From Actinomycetota bacterium (GTDB lineage: Bacteria > Actinomycetota > Actinomycetes > Streptosporangiales > Streptosporangiaceae), in assembly GCA_003168255.1 (NCBI GenBank), contig PMSU01000212.1:49165-113164 (forward strand): a stretch of 64,000 nucleotides of DNA, in the 5' to 3' direction. Positions within the stretch are counted from its first letter, which is position 1, and the number at the start of each line of letters is the position of its first letter. The position numbers and the translations under genes were made by a program. The notes under the pieces were generated by a model, which saw only the letters and a list, made by a program, of their open reading frames with translations, was not told the origin of the DNA and did no database searches. Below, in pieces: positions 16,775 to 25,538 of the stretch.

Positions 16775-18127
16775 ATGTTCGTCCTGTCTTTCCGCGGCGT
16801 GGTAGCGGTTACCACCCCTGCCCTGGCTGTTACCGGATTCCTGGCGCTCCCGGCCACCGCCGCGCGCGCACAGGCGGCAGCTAACCCGGTTCCGTCGTGT
16901 TCGCGCACGACGTGCACAGTCACATACGCCACCGTCGGCACGGGCCAGTCGTTCACCGTCCCGGCCGGGCTGAACTCGCTGTCGGTGACCTTGTACGGCG
17001 GGCTGGGTGGCGACAACAAGTCCGGTGTGCTGGGCGGGGACGGCGCGCAGATAAATGCGGCGCTGTCGGTCACCCCCGGGGAAGTCCTGGGAATTGATGT
17101 CGGCGGCGCCGGGCAAAGCGAACTCGCGGGCGGCGTGGGTGGGGTCAACGGTGGCGGCAGCGGCACCCATAGCGGTGGTGGCGGCGGAGCCGCCGATATC
17201 ACTTCGGCCAGCACCCCGCTACTGGTCGCCGGGGGCGGCGGCGGCGCCGGGCAGTCCGTTCTCAGCGATCTGTGCTCAGGCGGCACCCTTAACGTGTCAG
17301 GCGGGATTGGCGGTAATGCCGATAACCCCGGCGGGGAGGGGACCACGGTCAATGACGGCGAGCTGACCTTGGGAGGCGGTGGCGGCGGAATGCCGGGCAG
17401 CACGTCCGCGGCTGGAAGCGGCGGTACTGCTGGAGCACCAACCGGGTCCAATGCGTGCGGCACAGGTGTCGCCACCGGGGGTGGAACCGGGGGGTCGGGC
17501 CGGACGGGCGGCAGCGACAACGGCTTCGCCAATGGCGGCGGGGGCGGCGGAGGGTACTTCGGCGGCGGATCCGGCGGTGGAGGGGCGCTAGAAAGCATCA
17601 GCGATGGGTTTGTCGTCGCCGGATCCGGCGGCGGAGGAGGTGGATCCTCCTACACCGGCGGGCCGGGGGCCAGCAACGCCAAGCTGAGCGACACCGGCAA
17701 CGACGGAACCGTCAACAGCGGTAACGGGGAAGTGGTGTTGTCCTACCCCAGGCCCGTGGCCGACATCGCTGTCAGTCTCGCCTGCCCCGCCCACATGCAC
17801 GTGGGCGGCGCCAACCGGTGCCACCTGACAGTTACCGACAACGGCCCGGACACCGCGACCGGGGTAACCGCGGCGATCACCCTGCCGCCCAGCCTGTCTG
17901 AGATATCCTGCCAACCCCGCTGCCGCCAGAACGGCGCCACCTACACCTGGACGCGGCACACGCTGGCCACCGGCATCATCGCCACCTTCACTGTGGCCAT
18001 AAGCGCGAGCAGCACCGGCCCTGCCAGCGTGCACGGCAAAGCCAGTGCAGCGCGCCGCTACCGCGACCCCCACCCTGGCAACAACTCCGCCAACACGGTG
18101 ATCACCGTCGCAGAGGGCCTGCGGTGA
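16775..18127 (+). CDS. secreted glycine-rich protein with C-terminal DUF11-like domain
   Basis: ATG 16775 follows GGGAGG. The protein of 450 residues has a signal peptide ending near ATAARAQA. After SLSVTLYGGLGGD there is a long Gly/Ser-rich body with many GGGGGG runs and the recurring 'LLVAGGGGGAG' motif seen in cell-surface Gly-rich proteins. From residue about 330 follows a DUF11-type beta-sandwich (VADIAVSLACPAHMHVGG, then CHLTVTDNGPDTATGVTAAI). It is probably an exported or wall-exposed structural protein. Its stop overlaps the GTG of the FG-GAP gene (GTGA), so both are made together, divergently from a two-component system. Confidence 0.8.
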   Translation: MFVLSFRGVVAVTTPALAVTGFLALPATAARAQAAANPVPSCSRTTCTVTYATVGTGQSFTVPAGLNSLSVTLYGGLGGDNKSGVLGGDGAQINAALSVTPGEVLGIDVGGAGQSELAGGVGGVNGGGSGTHSGGGGGAADITSASTPLLVAGGGGGAGQSVLSDLCSGGTLNVSGGIGGNADNPGGEGTTVNDGELTLGGGGGGMPGSTSAAGSGGTAGAPTGSNACGTGVATGGGTGGSGRTGGSDNGFANGGGGGGGYFGGGSGGGGALESISDGFVVAGSGGGGGGSSYTGGPGASNAKLSDTGNDGTVNSGNGEVVLSYPRPVADIAVSLACPAHMHVGGANRCHLTVTDNGPDTATGVTAAITLPPSLSEISCQPRCRQNGATYTWTRHTLATGIIATFTVAISASSTGPASVHGKASAARRYRDPHPGNNSANTVITVAEGLR

Positions 18128-20505
18128 GACGGTGGCGGCTGCGGTGCCGCACCGCGCAGAGTGTACGCAGAATGCTCAGCCTGGCCGCTGGGCTGGGGAT
18201 GGCGATAGCGGTGGTGGGGGCGCCTCCCGCGATCGCAGCGCAGGGTCACCCGAGGCCCGGCGTGCACCCGGTGCCTGGCTCTGGATTGACCCTTGCCCAG
18301 GCTCCCGCTGGATTGCAGGCGGCGGTGAGCAAGATGCTCAGTCGCCGGGAAACGGCTCACAGCAATGTCTTTCACCAGCGGAACCTGACCCCAGCCGGCG
18401 GTGCCGCGGGGGCCTTCGGCTCCTCGGTGGCGATCTCCGGATCCACGGCAGTGATTGGCGCCCCCGATAGCAATGTGGCCCCCGGGGCGGTGTATGTGTT
18501 CGTCCATTCCGGCGATGCCTGGTCGCAGCAGGCTGAGCTGACCGCCGACGACGGCGCCGAGAATGACAGCTTCGGCTGGTCGGTGGCGATCTCCGGCTCG
18601 ACCGTGGTGGTGGGCGCGTGGGGCAAGAACGAAGGCGCCGGGGCGCTGTACGTATTCGTCCGCTCCGGTACGGCCTGGTCGCAGCAGGCCGAGCTGACCG
18701 CCGACGACGGCGGCACAGATAACAGCTTCGGCCGGTCGGTGGCGATCTCCGGATCCACTGTGGTGGCGGGAGCGTCCGCCAAGGATGCGGCGTACGTGTT
18801 CGCCCGTTCCGGCGGCGCTTGGTCGCAGCAGGCCGAACTGACCGCCGCCGACAGCTCCCCCGGCGGGAACTTCGGCTCGTCGGTGGCGATCTCCGGATCC
18901 ACGGCAGTGATTGGCGCCCCCCTCAACACCTCGGCAACGGGGGCGGCGTATGTATTCGCCCGTTCCGGCGGTGCCTGGTCGCAGCAGGCCGAACTGACCG
19001 CCGCCGACGGCTCCGCCGGTGACGTCTTCGGCAGCGGGGTGGCGATCTCGGGGTCGACCGCAGTGGTCGGCGCGAGCGGCAAGAACACTGACGCCGGGGC
19101 AGCCTATGCGTTCGTGCGCTCCGGTACAGCCTGGTCGCAGCAGGCTGAGCTGACCGCCGACGACGGCGCCGAGTTCGATCAGTTCGGCGAATCGGTGGCA
19201 GTCTCGGGTTCGACCGCGGCAGTGGGCGCGAACTTTAAGGACTCGGGGACCGGGACAGTGTATGTGTTCGCGCGCTCGGGCACGGCCTGGTTCCAGCAGG
19301 CTGAGCTGACCGCTGCCGACGGCGTCTCCGGTGACGACTTCGGCGCCTCGGTGGCGGTCTCCGGACCGAGAGTGGTAGCGGGCGCGTACGCCGAAAACTC
19401 CTACGCCGGGTCGGCGTACGCGTTCGGGCTCCCGTCGCAGCAGGCTGAGCTGACCGCGGCCGACGGCGTCTCCGGTGACGAGGCCGGGGATTCAGTGGCG
19501 GTCTCGGGCTCGACCGCGGTGGTGGGCGCGCCGGGCAAGAACTCGGCCTATGTGTTCGTACGCTCCGGCGGTGCCTGGTCGCAGCAGGCTGAACTGACTA
19601 CCCCCGACGGCATGCCCGGTGACGAGTTCGGCGCCTCGGTGGCGGTCTCCAGCTCAACCGTTGTGGTAGGCGCGCTGGGCACGAACTTGTTCACAGGAGT
19701 GACGTACGTGTTCGTGCGCTCCGGTACGGCGTGGCCGCTGCAGGCTGAACTGACCGCCCCCGACGGATCCTCCGGCGACGAGTTCGGCGTCTCGGTGGCG
19801 ATCTCCGGCTCGACCGCATTGGTGGGCGCGTGGGGCAAAAGCTCCTCCAGTGGGGCGGCATACGTGTTCGTGCGCTCCGGTACAACCTGGTCGCAGCAGG
19901 CTGAGCTGACCGCGATCGACGGCTCTTCTGGCGACAACTTCGGCGTCTCAGTGGCGATCTCCGGCTCGATCGCGGTGGTGGGCGCGGACGGCCGGAACTC
20001 GGGCACGGGGGCGGCATATGTGTTCTCGCGCTTCGCTAGGGAATGGACCCCCGAGTCCGAGCTGAGCGCCCCCGACGGCATCGCCTTGGACGAGTTCGGC
20101 TCCTCGGTGGGGGTATCCGGGCGGATCGTGGTGGCAGGCGCACCCGGCAAGAACTCGGGGGCGGGGGCAGCGTATGTATTCACGCCCGCCAGCCCAGGCT
20201 GGTCCATACAGGCCGAGCTGACCGCCACAGACACCTCCTCCGGCGACGACTTCGGCGTCTCGGTGGCGATCTCCGGCTCGACCGCAGTGGTGGGCGCTGA
20301 CGGCAGGTTCTTCGGCACCGGGACGGCGTATATGTTCACGCGCTCCAGCGGTGCCTGGTCGCAGCAGGCTGAGCTGGCCGCCGCCAAGGACACCAGAACC
20401 AGCTATTTCGGCTCTTCAGTGGCGCTGTCCGGGACGACCGCGGTCATCGGCGCACCCGACAAGAACTCACAAACAGGGGCTGCCTCCGTGTTCGTGAACA
20501 TGTAA
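18124..20505 (+). CDS. secreted FG-GAP (integrin-alpha-like) repeat protein
   Basis: GTG 18124 overlaps the previous stop. The 793-residue product has an Arg-rich start, a hydrophobic signal segment (MLSLAAGLGMAIAVVGAPP) and then fourteen repeats of about 48-52 residues. The consensus is FGxSVAISGSTAVVGA, a Gly/Asn-rich loop, YVFVRSGTAWSQQAELT and ADG. This is the FG-GAP_2 pattern expected to fold into one or two beta-propellers with Ca2+ loops. The last repeat stops after FVNM, so it may complete the first blade by circular closure. No catalytic motif is present. A surface-binding or adhesion role is likely. Confidence 0.9.
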   Translation: MRRWRLRCRTAQSVRRMLSLAAGLGMAIAVVGAPPAIAAQGHPRPGVHPVPGSGLTLAQAPAGLQAAVSKMLSRRETAHSNVFHQRNLTPAGGAAGAFGSSVAISGSTAVIGAPDSNVAPGAVYVFVHSGDAWSQQAELTADDGAENDSFGWSVAISGSTVVVGAWGKNEGAGALYVFVRSGTAWSQQAELTADDGGTDNSFGRSVAISGSTVVAGASAKDAAYVFARSGGAWSQQAELTAADSSPGGNFGSSVAISGSTAVIGAPLNTSATGAAYVFARSGGAWSQQAELTAADGSAGDVFGSGVAISGSTAVVGASGKNTDAGAAYAFVRSGTAWSQQAELTADDGAEFDQFGESVAVSGSTAAVGANFKDSGTGTVYVFARSGTAWFQQAELTAADGVSGDDFGASVAVSGPRVVAGAYAENSYAGSAYAFGLPSQQAELTAADGVSGDEAGDSVAVSGSTAVVGAPGKNSAYVFVRSGGAWSQQAELTTPDGMPGDEFGASVAVSSSTVVVGALGTNLFTGVTYVFVRSGTAWPLQAELTAPDGSSGDEFGVSVAISGSTALVGAWGKSSSSGAAYVFVRSGTTWSQQAELTAIDGSSGDNFGVSVAISGSIAVVGADGRNSGTGAAYVFSRFAREWTPESELSAPDGIALDEFGSSVGVSGRIVVAGAPGKNSGAGAAYVFTPASPGWSIQAELTATDTSSGDDFGVSVAISGSTAVVGADGRFFGTGTAYMFTRSSGAWSQQAELAAAKDTRTSYFGSSVALSGTTAVIGAPDKNSQTGAASVFVNM

Positions 20506-20527
20506 CGCTGGACGGACCACGGTCGAA

Positions 20528-20705
20528 TCAGAGCGCGTACGACGTGGTGAAGAGCTGTTCGATAGCGCGGGCCAGCCTGGTCACAATCACATGCTGGCGC
20601 GATCAAGTCTTCGAAGGAGGCAGTGATGAACACCGGTTCCACCAGCGCCCCGGGCATCGCGCTTGGCGTGCTGAAATAGCCACCGGCCCGGCCAGCTCTG
20701 GCTGG
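20528..20705 (-). pseudogene. N-acetylmuramoyl-L-alanine amidase, C-terminal remnant
   Basis: FSTPSAMPGALVEPVFIT in one minus-strand frame is followed, one frame away, by QHVIVTRLARAIEQLF and a stop. Together these match the C-terminal end of amidase_3 enzymes, including the conserved Glu of LVEP. A frame break lies between the two pieces and the zinc-binding N-terminal half is absent. It is the first relic of the decay zone and sits antisense to a spurious short plus-strand frame with a good ribosome site. Confidence 0.5.
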
Positions 20706-20837
20706 GGTGCGCAGCACTGCGGTACCGGCCAGGCAACCGCCTAGCATCAGCCCCACCACCAGATCGGTAAGAATCTTCCCCGGGGTCATACACCACCCAC
20801 GGCGCCCTGTGGAGCAGGCAGAGCGAGGGAACCCGTG

Positions 20838-20943
20838 TGGCCATCCTTTCCGCGGGAGCTGGAGCATGCCAACGAATACCCGGACAAGCTGATCGAGCAG
20901 ATGAAGCAGCTCGGCATCTTCGGCCTGGCCATCCCTGAGCCCT
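20838..20943 (+). pseudogene. acyl-CoA dehydrogenase, N-terminal fragment
   Basis: The stretch reads FPRELEHANEYPDKLIEQMK, QLGIFGLAIPE, the alpha-helical N-terminal segment of acyl-CoA dehydrogenases leading to the normally following Tyr-Gly-Gly. The frame then loses homology at the point where an enoyl-CoA hydratase relic begins on the other strand. Only about 35 residues remain. The intact enzyme would have been a FAD-dependent alpha,beta-dehydrogenase of acyl-CoA. Confidence 0.6.
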
Positions 20944-21060
20944 GCGGGAGGCGCCGATGCGCGGCAGCCGCTGCGAGCCGCCACCGCCGGGGATGAGCTC
21001 GAACCCGCCCGCCATCGCATAGTCTTCGACGGCCGCGATGACAGGAACCGGCAGCTAGGC
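20937..21060 (-). pseudogene. enoyl-CoA hydratase/isomerase fragment with internal deletion
   Basis: The minus strand encodes LPVPVIAAVEDYAMAGGFEL joined directly to IPGGGGSQRLPRIGASRRA. In crotonases these two motifs flank about 25 residues that contribute to the oxyanion hole and the catalytic Glu; those are deleted here. Both ends of the gene are missing. It abuts the acyl-CoA dehydrogenase relic and the intact P450. Confidence 0.6.
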
Positions 21061-21130
21061 AATCAGCTCACATGCGGTGAAGGTGGGAAACAGGAGACGC
21101 AGGGCCTCAGCCCCCCAACAGGTGCTGCGC

Positions 21131-22384
21131 TCATCTGTTGAGACTGCAGGGCATGCTCTTGATCGCGTCGATGAAATTCCCGGCCAGCCGGATGGGCTCT
21201 CCCGTCTCGAGATCAGGGACGCGGTGCATGAGCTGGTCAAAGATAGCCTTCAGCTGGGTGCGGGCCAGCATGCTGCCCAGGCAGAAGTGCGCGCCCCCGC
21301 CGCCGAAGCCGACGTGCGGGTTGGGGCTGCGCCGGACGTCGAAGGTGCCGGGGTCGGTGAACACGCGGTCATCATGGTTACCCGAGGGGTAGAACATGAC
21401 TACCCAGTCGCCCGCGGAGATCTGCTGTCCGTGCAGCTCCAGGTCCCTGGTGGCGGTGCGGCGGAATGTCATCACCGGGGTCGCCCAGCGGACGATCTCT
21501 TCCACTGCGGTGCCTGCTGTGGCGGCAAAGTCGGCCTGGAGGATCTTGCGCTGGTCGGGGAAGTCGTTGAAGGCCTTCATCCCGGTCGAGATCGAGTTGC
21601 GGGTGGTGTCGTTGCCGGCCACCGAGAGCAGCACGAAAAACGCGGCGATCTCCTCGTCGGTGAGCCGCTGGCCGTCGACCTCCGCCTGCACCAGGCTGGT
21701 CATCAGGTCGTCCCCGGGTGCCGCCCGCCGCGACTCCGCGAGATCGAGGCCCACCTTGATGAGCGTGATCAGCGATTCGTTCAGCAGTTCGGCGGGCTCC
21801 CGGCCGGCCCGGACGTCCTCATCCGCCCAGGACACCATGCCATCGGCGCCCTCGGCAGCCGCCTCCCGCAGGTCGTCGGGCAGGCCGACCATCTCGTAGA
21901 TCGTCCACATCGGCAGCTTGCGCGATACCTGGGCGACGAAGTCGCAGTCACCGGTGTCGATCAGCTGGTCGACCACCCGCTGAGCCTGGCCGCGGATCTG
22001 CTCGTCGATCTTGGCGACCCGCCGGGGAGTGAACGCCGAGCTGATCAGCTTGCGCAACTGGGTATGCCGCGGCGCGTCCATGGCCAGGAACGAGGACGCC
22101 GCCTCCAGGATATCGTCGGGGACATCCTCGAACATGACGCCCTGGCCGGAGCAGAAATCGACCGGGTTCTTGCTCACCGAGACAATGTCGGCGTGTCGGG
22201 TCACGGCCCAGAAGCCGCCGCCCGCCGGCGGAGGCAGCATCGAGCCCTCAGCCGGCGGGTGCCAGCTGACCGGCCGCTCGTCGCGGAGCACCTGGAAGCT
22301 GGCCTCACGCTGCCGTGGGCTCTTGCTCCAGAACTTCAGCGGCGCCAGCGAGATCGGGTCGTAGCCGGGCTTCGCATGTGCCAT
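21131..22384 (-). CDS. cytochrome P450 (CYP124/125/142-like)
   Basis: ATG 22384 follows GAGAGGGG. The 417-residue soluble P450 is full length. It has the I-helix AGNDTTRNSI (256-265) with the proton-relay Asp-Thr-Thr, ExxR at 296-299 (EEIVR), and the heme loop VGFGGGGAHFCLGSMLAR with ligand Cys368. The AGNDTTRN and FGGGGxHFCLG wording resembles the steroid/fatty-acid omega-hydroxylase groups CYP124/125/142. That fits the surrounding relics of side-chain degradation and the nearby SCP-2 gene. Electron partners are not encoded in the window. No frame damage is seen, so it may be one of the few survivors of this cluster. Confidence 0.93.
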   Translation of the reverse strand: MAHAKPGYDPISLAPLKFWSKSPRQREASFQVLRDERPVSWHPPAEGSMLPPPAGGGFWAVTRHADIVSVSKNPVDFCSGQGVMFEDVPDDILEAASSFLAMDAPRHTQLRKLISSAFTPRRVAKIDEQIRGQAQRVVDQLIDTGDCDFVAQVSRKLPMWTIYEMVGLPDDLREAAAEGADGMVSWADEDVRAGREPAELLNESLITLIKVGLDLAESRRAAPGDDLMTSLVQAEVDGQRLTDEEIAAFFVLLSVAGNDTTRNSISTGMKAFNDFPDQRKILQADFAATAGTAVEEIVRWATPVMTFRRTATRDLELHGQQISAGDWVVMFYPSGNHDDRVFTDPGTFDVRRSPNPHVGFGGGGAHFCLGSMLARTQLKAIFDQLMHRVPDLETGEPIRLAGNFIDAIKSMPCSLNR

Positions 22385-22559
22385 CGCCGCCCCTCTCGCA
22401 GGTGCCGCAGGTACCACTCATCGACGCTCCGGGGAGTCGGGGATTCCGGACGCCTGCAGTCAAGCTTTTTAAGATTGGTTAGACTATTAGCAGCAGACCA
22501 TGCCTCGTCAGCGGCTGTCAAGCAGGGGGCGGATCAGATGGCCTTGGGCACCGGCGCGC

Positions 22560-22742
22560 GCGTGTCATCGTCACCGGAGGTGCCTCGAACATCGGCCGCG
22601 GAATCTCCAGCGATGCCGCCTTCGGCGCGATTCGCCAGGGTATCTACGGTGCCACGAAGGTCGACCTGATCGCGCTGGCCCGGACGATCGCGCGCGAGCA
22701 CGGGCGGCACGGCATCGGGTCCAACGTGATCGCTCCTGGCCG
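22560..22742 (+). pseudogene. SDR with internal deletion
   Basis: RVIVTGGASNIGRGIS (cofactor-binding end) runs straight into SDAAFGAIRQGIYGATKVDL, LIALARTIAREHGRHGI and SNVIAPGR (catalytic Tyr-x3-Lys region and beyond). About 100 residues of the middle, including the NNAG and Ser motifs, are gone, and the C-terminus ends where a CoA-transferase relic begins on the other strand. It is not functional as it stands. Confidence 0.65.
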
Positions 22743-23149
22743 GTATCGCGGTCTCGACGTCCTTCGGCGCAGCCGCGGGGTGCTCGGGCGGCGGCCGGGA
22801 GGTGTGCACGATGACGTCTATCTCGTCGCGGGACAGCGTGCAGCAGCCGCCGATCTCCGGCACCTGATCGCTGACCTCAGCGAAGACGAACCTGGCCCGG
22901 TCGATCACGGCGGCAACGTAGTCGGTGCACAGCCCGAGGCTGACCGGCCGGCGCGACCCGCCGACGGCAGCGCCAGCATGACGGAATGCCGAGGAAGCAA
23001 CGGACCCGTCGCAGACCCGCCCGCTGCTGCACCAGTGCCTTGGTGAGCGAGACAGGCTCGGCGCACGCCTGGCCCCACAGCACGGTGTCGCCGGACCGGG
23101 TGTGGGGCGCCAGATCCAGTTCCGCGATGTTGCTGTACTCGACCATCAT
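22743..23149 (-). pseudogene. acetyl-CoA hydrolase/CoA-transferase fragments
   Basis: The start is clear: MMVEYSNIAELDLAPHTRSG, DTVLWGQACAEPVSLTKALV and RVRCFLGIP match the N-terminus of 4-hydroxybutyrate/acetyl-CoA CoA-transferases. After a break, LGLCTDYVAAVIDRARFVFA, EVSDQVPEIGG and VHTSRPPPEHPAAAPKDVET follow in another frame, homologous to residues normally 60-90 positions further on. The C-terminal catalytic half is missing. At least one frame change and one internal deletion are present. Confidence 0.6.
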
Positions 23150-23246
23150 GCGCCCGCGCTCTCGACCGGGTTCACGCTGATAGTTTAATCTATTTTAAAT
23201 CCAGTCAGAGTGGGGCGGGTCATCTGTCCCGTCGAGAGGATCCGCC

Positions 23247-24038
23247 ATGAACGTGCAAGGCCTGCGCTGCCTGGTGACCGGTGCCGCCTCCGGTATCGGT
23301 GACAGCGCCGCGCGCCAGCTCACCGACCGCGGCGCCATCGTGATCAGCCTGGACCGCAACAAACCCACCGCTGACGTCGCAGAGCACGTCGAGATCGACC
23401 TAGCCGACCCGGCGAGCATCGACTCCGCGCTGGCCCGGCTCGATGGCACGTTCGATGTGCTGGCCAATGTCGCAGGCATTCCGGGCACCGCACCGGCCGA
23501 GATGGTATTCCGGGTCAACTTCCTCGGGCTGCGCCACCTGACCGAGTCGCTGTTCGAGCGCCTCAACCAGGGCGGTTCCATCGTCAATGTCTCTTCGACC
23601 GCGGGTTTCCAGTGGGCCCTGCGACTCGACGCGCTCAGGGAACTCATCGCGACCGAGACATTCGACGAGGGCCTGCAGTGGTTCCGTGACCATCCGCAGC
23701 AGGGCAATGCCTACAACTTCGCTAAGGAGGCAGTGACCGTCTACACGATGGCCATGGGCGGCGCGGTACGGGAGATGGGTGAGCTGCGAATCAACGCCGT
23801 CCTGCCGGGCCCGGTCGAGACTCCGATCCTCGCCGACTTCGAGGCGTCCATGGGCAAGGAAACCCTGGACGGCGTCAAGGCGTTCCTCGGCAGGCATGCG
23901 ATACCGGCCGAGATCGCGCCGGTCGTGGTATTCCTGGCCTCGCGGGAGTCGCGCTGGATCAACGGCGCCACGATCATCGCAGACGGCGGCATCAGCGGTG
24001 CCGTGCTGTCAGGCCTGGTCCCCCCTCCCCAGATCTGA
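23247..24038 (+). CDS. short-chain dehydrogenase (hydroxysteroid dehydrogenase-like)
   Basis: A 263-residue intact SDR: VTGAASGIGDSAARQL, VISLDRNKP with Asp favouring NAD(H), DVLANVAGIPG, catalytic Ser in IVNVSSTAGFQW, and Y-N-F-A-K in NAYNFAKEAVTVYTM. The short loop between beta-3 and helix C and the long insert before the Tyr motif are as in 3-alpha-hydroxysteroid/coniferyl-alcohol dehydrogenases. GAGAGGA precedes the ATG. An AT-rich promoter stretch lies at 23178-23200. It stands among catabolic relics, so a sterol- or aromatic-alcohol substrate is plausible. Confidence 0.9.
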   Translation: MNVQGLRCLVTGAASGIGDSAARQLTDRGAIVISLDRNKPTADVAEHVEIDLADPASIDSALARLDGTFDVLANVAGIPGTAPAEMVFRVNFLGLRHLTESLFERLNQGGSIVNVSSTAGFQWALRLDALRELIATETFDEGLQWFRDHPQQGNAYNFAKEAVTVYTMAMGGAVREMGELRINAVLPGPVETPILADFEASMGKETLDGVKAFLGRHAIPAEIAPVVVFLASRESRWINGATIIADGGISGAVLSGLVPPPQI

Positions 24039-24051
24039 ACCGCGAGCCTGG

Positions 24052-24340
24052 TCAGCCTGCGGTCACGTACTTCTTCTTGAGCTCGGCCCTGACGAGCTTG
24101 CCCGTCTGAGTACAGCATCGGCATGGCGTGCGGCTGGTCAGCGAACGGCTCTGCCAACGCGCCGGAGTCGTTGACGATGTAGGCCACCTCGTCCGGGGCC
24201 AGATGGTGGTTGACGGCGGTGATGTACTGGCCAGACCGCAGGGCCGCTGAATGTCTCGCCCGTGTCGGCCAGCACCGCAGCAATAGTTCCTGGCGCCTGC
24301 GCGGCGTACCTGCGCGATACATCGGCTCTGGCCTCCACAC
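24052..24340 (-). pseudogene. acyl-CoA synthetase (AMP-binding) reduced to joined fragments
   Basis: VEARADVSRRYAAQAP and TIAAVLADTGETFS match the N-terminus of fatty-acyl-CoA ligases. After a frame change come ALRSGQYITAVNHHLAPDE, VAYIVNDSGA, then LAEPFADQPHAMPMLY. The tail KLVRAELKKKYVTAG is the authentic C-terminal end in a third frame. A normal gene of about 1.5 kb has shrunk to 0.29 kb while both termini remain. The ATP-binding core is absent. Confidence 0.65.
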
Positions 24341-24383
24341 CGGGGAGTCAGTCCGGTCCAGCGGGCCGCCGGACCGGTCCCAT

Positions 24384-24404
24384 CATAATTGACTCTAGGA
24401 TAAA
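24384..24404. promoter_or_regulatory. AT-rich motif shared with 25536-25558
   Basis: CATAATTGACTCTAGGATAA here and CATAATTGAATATAGAATAA at 25536-25555 agree at 16 of 20 positions and are exceptionally AT-rich for this DNA. Each lies just upstream of a minus-strand relic (acyl-CoA synthetase, thiolase). They look like promoter/operator elements of one former regulon, for example for a TetR-type lipid regulator. Confidence 0.45.
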
Positions 24405-24477
24405 AAACTGTGATCCTGGTGATGAGACGGTTCCCTGCCGCTTGCGCCCGCCGCGGCTGATCCGGAGGCTCGCCAGC

Positions 24478-24757
24478 GTGACGATCTACACCGAAGAGCG
24501 CGACGAGCTCCGCTCGACGGTGCGGCGGCCGCTGGAAAAGTCCGCGGACCGTGCCGCCATCCGCGCCACGCGGTGGTGCTGGAGGAGATCGGCCGGGCCA
24601 ACCTGCCCTCGCAATACCTCTCGACGGCTCTCGCCGGGCTGGCGCTCGGCACCGACAACATCCAGCGCACGATCCTCAGCGAACGAGTCCTCGGACTCCC
24701 CCGCGAGCCGCAGCCGGACAGGGACACCCCTTTCCCGAGCTCCGGCGTTCCACCTGA
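24478..24757 (+). pseudogene. acyl-CoA dehydrogenase, N- and C-terminal ends fused
   Basis: GTG 24478 begins VTIYTEERDELRSTVRRPLE, a normal acyl-CoA dehydrogenase start. After about 30 residues and a frame change the C-terminal part follows: VVLEEIGRANLPSQYLS, LGTDNIQRTILSERVLGLPR. A further one-base frame change gives the authentic ending FPELRRST and stop. About 300 central residues, including FAD-contact and catalytic Glu regions, are deleted. Confidence 0.65.
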
Positions 24758-24794
24758 CCCGGTACGACAGCCCAGCAGAAGGGAGATAACGGCT

Positions 24795-25199
24795 ATGCCC
24801 GGTTACGCCAGCGAGGACGAACTCTACAAGTACGTCGGAGGCATCTTCGAGAAGGGGTTCGCCGACCCCGAGCTCGGCGACAAGATGGCCGCGACCGGCC
24901 TGGTCTTCCAGGTCAAATGCACCGAGCCGGCCTCCTCACTGATCATCGACATGCCTAACCGCAAGGTCCACCAGGGTACCGGCGGGCCCGAGCCGCAGGC
25001 TGCGCTGCTCATGTCGACGGAGACGTCGAACGGCTACTGGCAGGGGAAGGTCAACCTGCCCTTCGCCATGGCCCGCGGCAAGGTGAAGGTCGAGGGGAAC
25101 GTGGCGAAGCTGCTCGCCCTCTCGCCGCTCGGCAAAACGCTGTTCCCGCAGTACATCGACATGCTCAGGGCCGACGGCCGGGAAGACCTCATCCTCTGA
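24795..25199 (+). CDS. SCP-2 sterol-carrier-domain protein
   Basis: A 134-residue intact protein beginning at ATG 24795 with GAAGGGAG about 8 bases upstream. It is a single SCP-2 fold: ADPELGDKMAATGLVFQVK, SSLIIDMPNRKVHQ, ALLMSTETSNGYWQGKVN, FAMARGKVKVEGNVAKLLAL. The VKVEG-N-x-x-K motif and hydrophobic C-terminal helix define the lipid-binding tunnel. It would bind or present a lipid or sterol CoA ester in the cytoplasm. Together with the P450 and SDR it suggests a sterol or fatty acyl pathway whose other genes have decayed. Confidence 0.88.
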   Translation: MPGYASEDELYKYVGGIFEKGFADPELGDKMAATGLVFQVKCTEPASSLIIDMPNRKVHQGTGGPEPQAALLMSTETSNGYWQGKVNLPFAMARGKVKVEGNVAKLLALSPLGKTLFPQYIDMLRADGREDLIL

Positions 25200-25214
25200 G
25201 GAAGCCCGGGGCGC

Positions 25215-25538
25215 TCAGAGACGCTCGATGATCGTGACGTTGGCCTGGCCGCCGTCCTCGTACATGGTCTGCAGGCCGTAGCGGCCGCCGGTGCACTCGA
25301 GCTCATGCAGCGGCACGTGCTCCGGCAGGCCGGCCACGAGCGCCGCGGTGCGGGCGATGTCACCCGCCTGCGCGCCGATGGTGTCGAGACACCGTAGACG
25401 ACGTCCTCAACGGCGTCGGGGTCGATGCAGGTGCGGTCGACCAGCGCTCTGATCGGATGCGCGCCGAGGTCGGCCGGGTGCGCTCCGGCCAGGCCGCCGC
25501 CTCGGCGGCGATAATCGCGCTGCCGGAACGTCAACCAT
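25215..25538 (-). pseudogene. thiolase (acetyl-CoA acetyltransferase) with internal deletion
   Basis: GGGLAGAHPADLGAHPIRAL, VDRTCIDPDAVEDVVYG in one frame continue after a shift as DTIGAQAGDIARTAALVAGL, PEHVP, which jumps to the C-terminal LHELECTGGRYGLQTMYEDG, GQANVTIIERL and stop. The nucleophilic Cys loop and the GHP and C-terminal Cys motifs lie in the deleted roughly 280 residues. A frameshift and the loss of the catalytic residues make it inactive. Confidence 0.7.

Noticed and set aside
16735..17598. Proline-rich minus-strand frame of 287 codons
   Set aside because: Antisense of the Gly-rich gene: Gly codons GGC/GGN read as Pro on the other strand. The plus strand has signal peptide, DUF11 domain and ribosome site.
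18372..20393. Two long minus-strand frames across the FG-GAP gene
   Set aside because: They mirror the repeat DNA of the FG-GAP gene, repeat its period and have no start signals or family match.
20626..20679. 17-codon plus-strand frame with an excellent AAGGAGG ribosome site 5 bases before ATG
   Set aside because: It lies exactly antisense to the amidase C-terminal relic, and the peptide has no signal or conserved feature. The ribosome-site match is likely chance.
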